From NCBI GenBank assembly GCA_041689995.1, contig JBDNFD010000125.1, positions 1 to 6,608 of the forward strand: DNA of 6,608 nt, written 5' to 3'. The DNA comes from DASSWG01 sp041689995. Lineage in GTDB: Bacteria > Bacteroidota > Bacteroidia > Flavobacteriales > Flavobacteriaceae. Position 1 is the stretch's first letter. Each line of letters opens with the position of its first letter. Of this stretch, positions 4,729-6,608 are shown in pieces. The notes beneath the pieces are model-generated. The model searched no databases, was not told the origin of the DNA, and saw only the letters and a list, made by a program, of their open reading frames with translations. A program made the position numbers and the translations under genes.

Positions 4729-5618
4729 ACCTTTTTTAGCATTTCATTTATTTTCATTGTAATGCTATCAGAATAGAATAGAAGTCCACAAATATGACAT
4801 TTATCAATTGGGTAAAATGTCTTTGGTTCATTTGCATTCTCAAACAGTTTTTTGCCTTGTTCAAAGGGAACTGTTTCGTCTTCTGTGCTATGAATGATTA
4901 GAACAGGTTTTTTGAACTCTTTAATTGATTCAAGTCCGCTGTATTTTTCCGCAACTAAAAGTCTACCAATGAAACCTGCTTCATCAGCCGCAATGTCCTT
5001 ATGTGATGAAAATGCACCTTCAATAACAAGACCGTCAATATCTTCTTCATTCTGGGCAGCTATTTTAGTAGCTAAATGTCCACCAAGTGATTGACCGTAA
5101 ATGATAATATGATCTTTATTGAGCGTTTTTAGTGTTAAAAGATACTTTAAAGCAGCATTTGCATCGATTAAAACATTATCTCTGGTGGCCTTTCCGCCTG
5201 AAAAACCGAAACCGCTGTAATCAAAAAGGAAAACCGCAAAACCATGTCTGACGAGTGGTAACACACTCGTGAATTGAGTAACTATATTGCCTGCATTTCC
5301 GTGCAAAAACAGGATGGCCGTGCCATTATAGTCTTTATTTGGGGAAATTATCCAACCATTCAACTGATTGCCAATAGAATTTTCAAAAAGTGCATTTTCA
5401 ACCTTATAACCTAAATTAGCTAGATCTCCGTTTTCTTTAGTAAAGGAAGGCTGATGCTTTTCATCAAAATTTATTACAAGTGTGTCTTGTTCTTGATTGT
5501 CAATGAGTGTTGCCTTTTTGGCATTATTAGGAATTTTGTTTGGTTTTAAAAACATCTTGTTAAATGCGCAAGATGTAAACATTAACCCTAATATCAATAT
5601 TGGTACAATTCTTTTCAT
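4719..5618 (-). CDS. Alpha/beta hydrolase lipoprotein (BEM46/YfhR-like)
   Basis: I place the start at ATG 5618 (MKRIVPILILGLMFTSC); an ATG six codons upstream (5636) is also open. The N terminus is a lipoprotein signal with the cysteine in FTSC as the lipidation site, so the enzyme should be membrane-anchored on the periplasmic side. Numbered from 5636, the hydrolase core has HGNAGN (112-117, oxyanion-hole region), DYSGFGFSGG (139-148), nucleophile elbow GQSLGG (Ser183), the acid in STEDETVPF (Asp253) and a C-terminal histidine (His281, in KCHICG). The triad is complete. BEM46-like hydrolases act on small esters or lipids, but no substrate can be read here. Length is normal. The upstream repeat ends 33 bp before the start and the stop lies inside repeat 3, so the gene fills its unit. 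I found no TAnnTTTG site in front of it; expression may rely on an outside promoter. Confidence 0.9.
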   Translation of the reverse strand: MKRIVPILILGLMFTSCAFNKMFLKPNKIPNNAKKATLIDNQEQDTLVINFDEKHQPSFTKENGDLANLGYKVENALFENSIGNQLNGWIISPNKDYNGTAILFLHGNAGNIVTQFTSVLPLVRHGFAVFLFDYSGFGFSGGKATRDNVLIDANAALKYLLTLKTLNKDHIIIYGQSLGGHLATKIAAQNEEDIDGLVIEGAFSSHKDIAADEAGFIGRLLVAEKYSGLESIKEFKKPVLIIHSTEDETVPFEQGKKLFENANEPKTFYPIDKCHICGLLFYSDSITMKINEMLKKVSP

Positions 5619-5650
5619 CGTTGGTCGTTTCGTCATCTATCATTCTTTGG

Positions 5651-5785
5651 TTGCCCATAACGTGAGTATAAGCGTAGGCGGGTTTTCGATGTACATACTT
5701 TCAATTTACCGTAAAGTTTGCTGCTTGAAAGGTGTTTGTTTTTAGACGTTAAGCCCCTCATTATCTCTTATAAATGTTGTGTGCA
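5651..5785. repeat. Array repeat 4 (135 bp)
   Basis: Starts TTGCCCATAACG and ends GTTGTGTGCA. Arms GTATAAGCGTAGGCGGG (5666-5682) and CCCCTCATTATCTCTTATA (5754-5772) pair with a few mismatches. It aligns along its whole length with repeat 3, including TACATACTTTCAATTTA and TTTTTAGACGTTAAGCCCC. It separates the hydrolase start (33 bp) from the stop of the next gene (7 bp). Confidence 0.85.
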
Positions 5786-5791
5786 TCCTAT

Positions 5792-6443
5792 TTATTCAAA
5801 AACCGCTTCAACCAAATAATATTTTTTGGTGTCGGAGTTCTTTTTTTTGAGTCTATTTTTTTTGTCAAGTTCCACAATTTTTTCTTTTTCTTGTACGCTG
5901 AAGTCCATTTGCGACAATAATGAATCCAAGTTCATTTTATGAATTTTGTCGGACAGGTTGGAACTAAAATATATTATGTTTTTTGCGTCAGGAATAATCA
6001 TATCATCTAAAAGGATTGTGTCATCTTTTTTAATAAGGTATAGGACTATACGGTCGTTGGAAAAATCAACCTTTAATGGTAAATCGCCCCATACTCGGTA
6101 TAGATCACCTTTTTCATTTTCATAGCCCCAAATGGAAGATCGGGGAATACGTTCCTTTTTTTTGGAATCATTTTTCACAACAAAGTTATTCGTAAGATCT
6201 GCCTTTCGAATTGCCTTATAAGTGTCAAATACGCCATTTGCATAATCATTAAATGTCTTAAAAACTTTTACCTGTAAATGTTATCAATGGCAGAATTAAA
6301 AGGCATAAAGTCAAAAGTCTGGAACAGTTTCCTTTTGGTTTGAGTGATATGTTTTTTCTATCCCTTTGGTTTAGGTACCCAACATTATTTTCCGTAGACA
6401 TATCGTTTGAGTTTTCAAGTTTTGGTTTGTGAATTAGTCTCAT
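5792..6443 (-). pseudogene. Hypothetical membrane-anchored protein, split by a frameshift
   Basis: I do not recognise a family. Two overlapping minus-strand frames read as one protein of about 216 residues if a single base is removed near 6259-6269. The first begins at ATG 6443 (MRLIHKPKLENSND) after AAAGAGAG. It has a basic stretch and one hydrophobic segment (LLTLCLLILPLITFT, about residues 43-57), then runs into TAA at 6258. The second is open from just upstream of that point without any ATG and continues convincingly as protein: VFKTFNDYANGVFDTYKAIR, then IPRSSIWGYENEKGDLYRVW, GDLPLKVDFSNDRIVLYLIK and a lysine-rich tail ending AVFE. The join falls at AAAAGTTTTTAAG, a homopolymer pair typical of slippage. 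It could be a real mutation, a sequencing error or, less likely, programmed frameshifting. A GTG at 6178 in the second frame is a poor alternative start because coding-like sequence continues upstream of it. Confidence 0.65.
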
Positions 6444-6459
6444 AGCTCTCTTTTTTTGG

Positions 6460-6594
6460 TTGCCCATAACGGTCAAGTATAAGCGTAGTGCGGGTTTTCG
6501 AAGACGAGACTTTCAGTTTATCCAAAATTTTCTTTCGAGACGAATGGTTTATTTTAGCCAAAATCCCCGCATTACGCTTATACAATGTTGGCAG
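6460..6594. repeat. Array repeat 5 (135 bp)
   Basis: Starts TTGCCCATAACGG and ends GTTGGCAG. The arms GTATAAGCGTAGTGCGGG (6478-6495) and CCCGCATTACGCTTATAC (6566-6583) pair at 17 of 18 positions, the best stem of the array. The interior GAGACTTTCAGTTTATCC resembles repeats 3 and 4. It bounds the unit with the frameshifted gene, and the window ends 14 bp later, so the array probably continues to the right. Confidence 0.85.
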
Positions 6595-6608
6595 CTGGTT
6601 TTTAACTC

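Noticed and set aside
6181..6188. TAACTTTG -7-like box on the minus strand before GTG 6178
   Set aside because: It is 2 bp from the GTG, and the sequence upstream stays in a protein-like frame, so it is part of the coding sequence.
2035..6594. CRISPR array
   Set aside because: Repeats are long palindromes spaced by hundreds of bases with genes between them, not short direct repeats with uniform spacers, and no cas gene is seen.

Overview
The window reads as accessory DNA from a member of the Bacteroidota, most likely a flavobacterium. The genes are AT-rich, promoter-like sites follow the Bacteroidetes pattern TTG-N20-TAnnTTTG, Shine-Dalgarno sequences are weak or absent, and the insertion sequences and short GC-rich palindromes (TCCCGATAGCTATCGGGA type) look flavobacterial. 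No core metabolic gene is present.

Left part (1-2034): the C-terminal end of an ISAs1-type transposase leaves the window edge and stops at 126. A gene-free stretch follows (140-390). Next comes a dead IS110-family transposase on the minus strand (391-1767), with an early stop codon, a frameshift caused by an 18-bp palindrome and a second frameshift. Its upstream leader (1768-2034) carries a well-formed promoter.

Middle (2035-2888): a 721-nt group II intron without a reverse transcriptase lies on the minus strand (2050-2770). It has a clear domain V and domain VI. Removing it restores a 133-bp imperfect palindromic repeat, which fixes both splice sites by sequence comparison.

Right part (2035-6594): this is an array of compact gene units separated by five imperfect palindromic repeats, four of 133-135 bp and one of 192 bp. 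Outer ends are of the type TTGCC..AAC and GTT..GGCAA, and the outer stem is typically GTATAAG/CTTATAC. The units hold (a) a small hypothetical gene overlapping a DUF2335 membrane-protein gene, on the plus strand; (b) a HicA-HicB toxin-antitoxin pair; (c) a lipoprotein alpha/beta hydrolase; and (d) a frameshifted gene for a membrane-anchored protein of unknown function. Units b-d are on the minus strand. Each unit's last stop codon lies within about 20 bp of a repeat or inside it, and two units have their own promoter-like site. The layout resembles integron cassettes with attC sites, or an integrase-less attC cluster (CALIN), but the repeat ends do not match the classical RYYYAAC/GTTRRRY core and no integrase is visible. 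The array of repeats, one of them occupied by an ORF-less group II intron, is the most interesting signal here.
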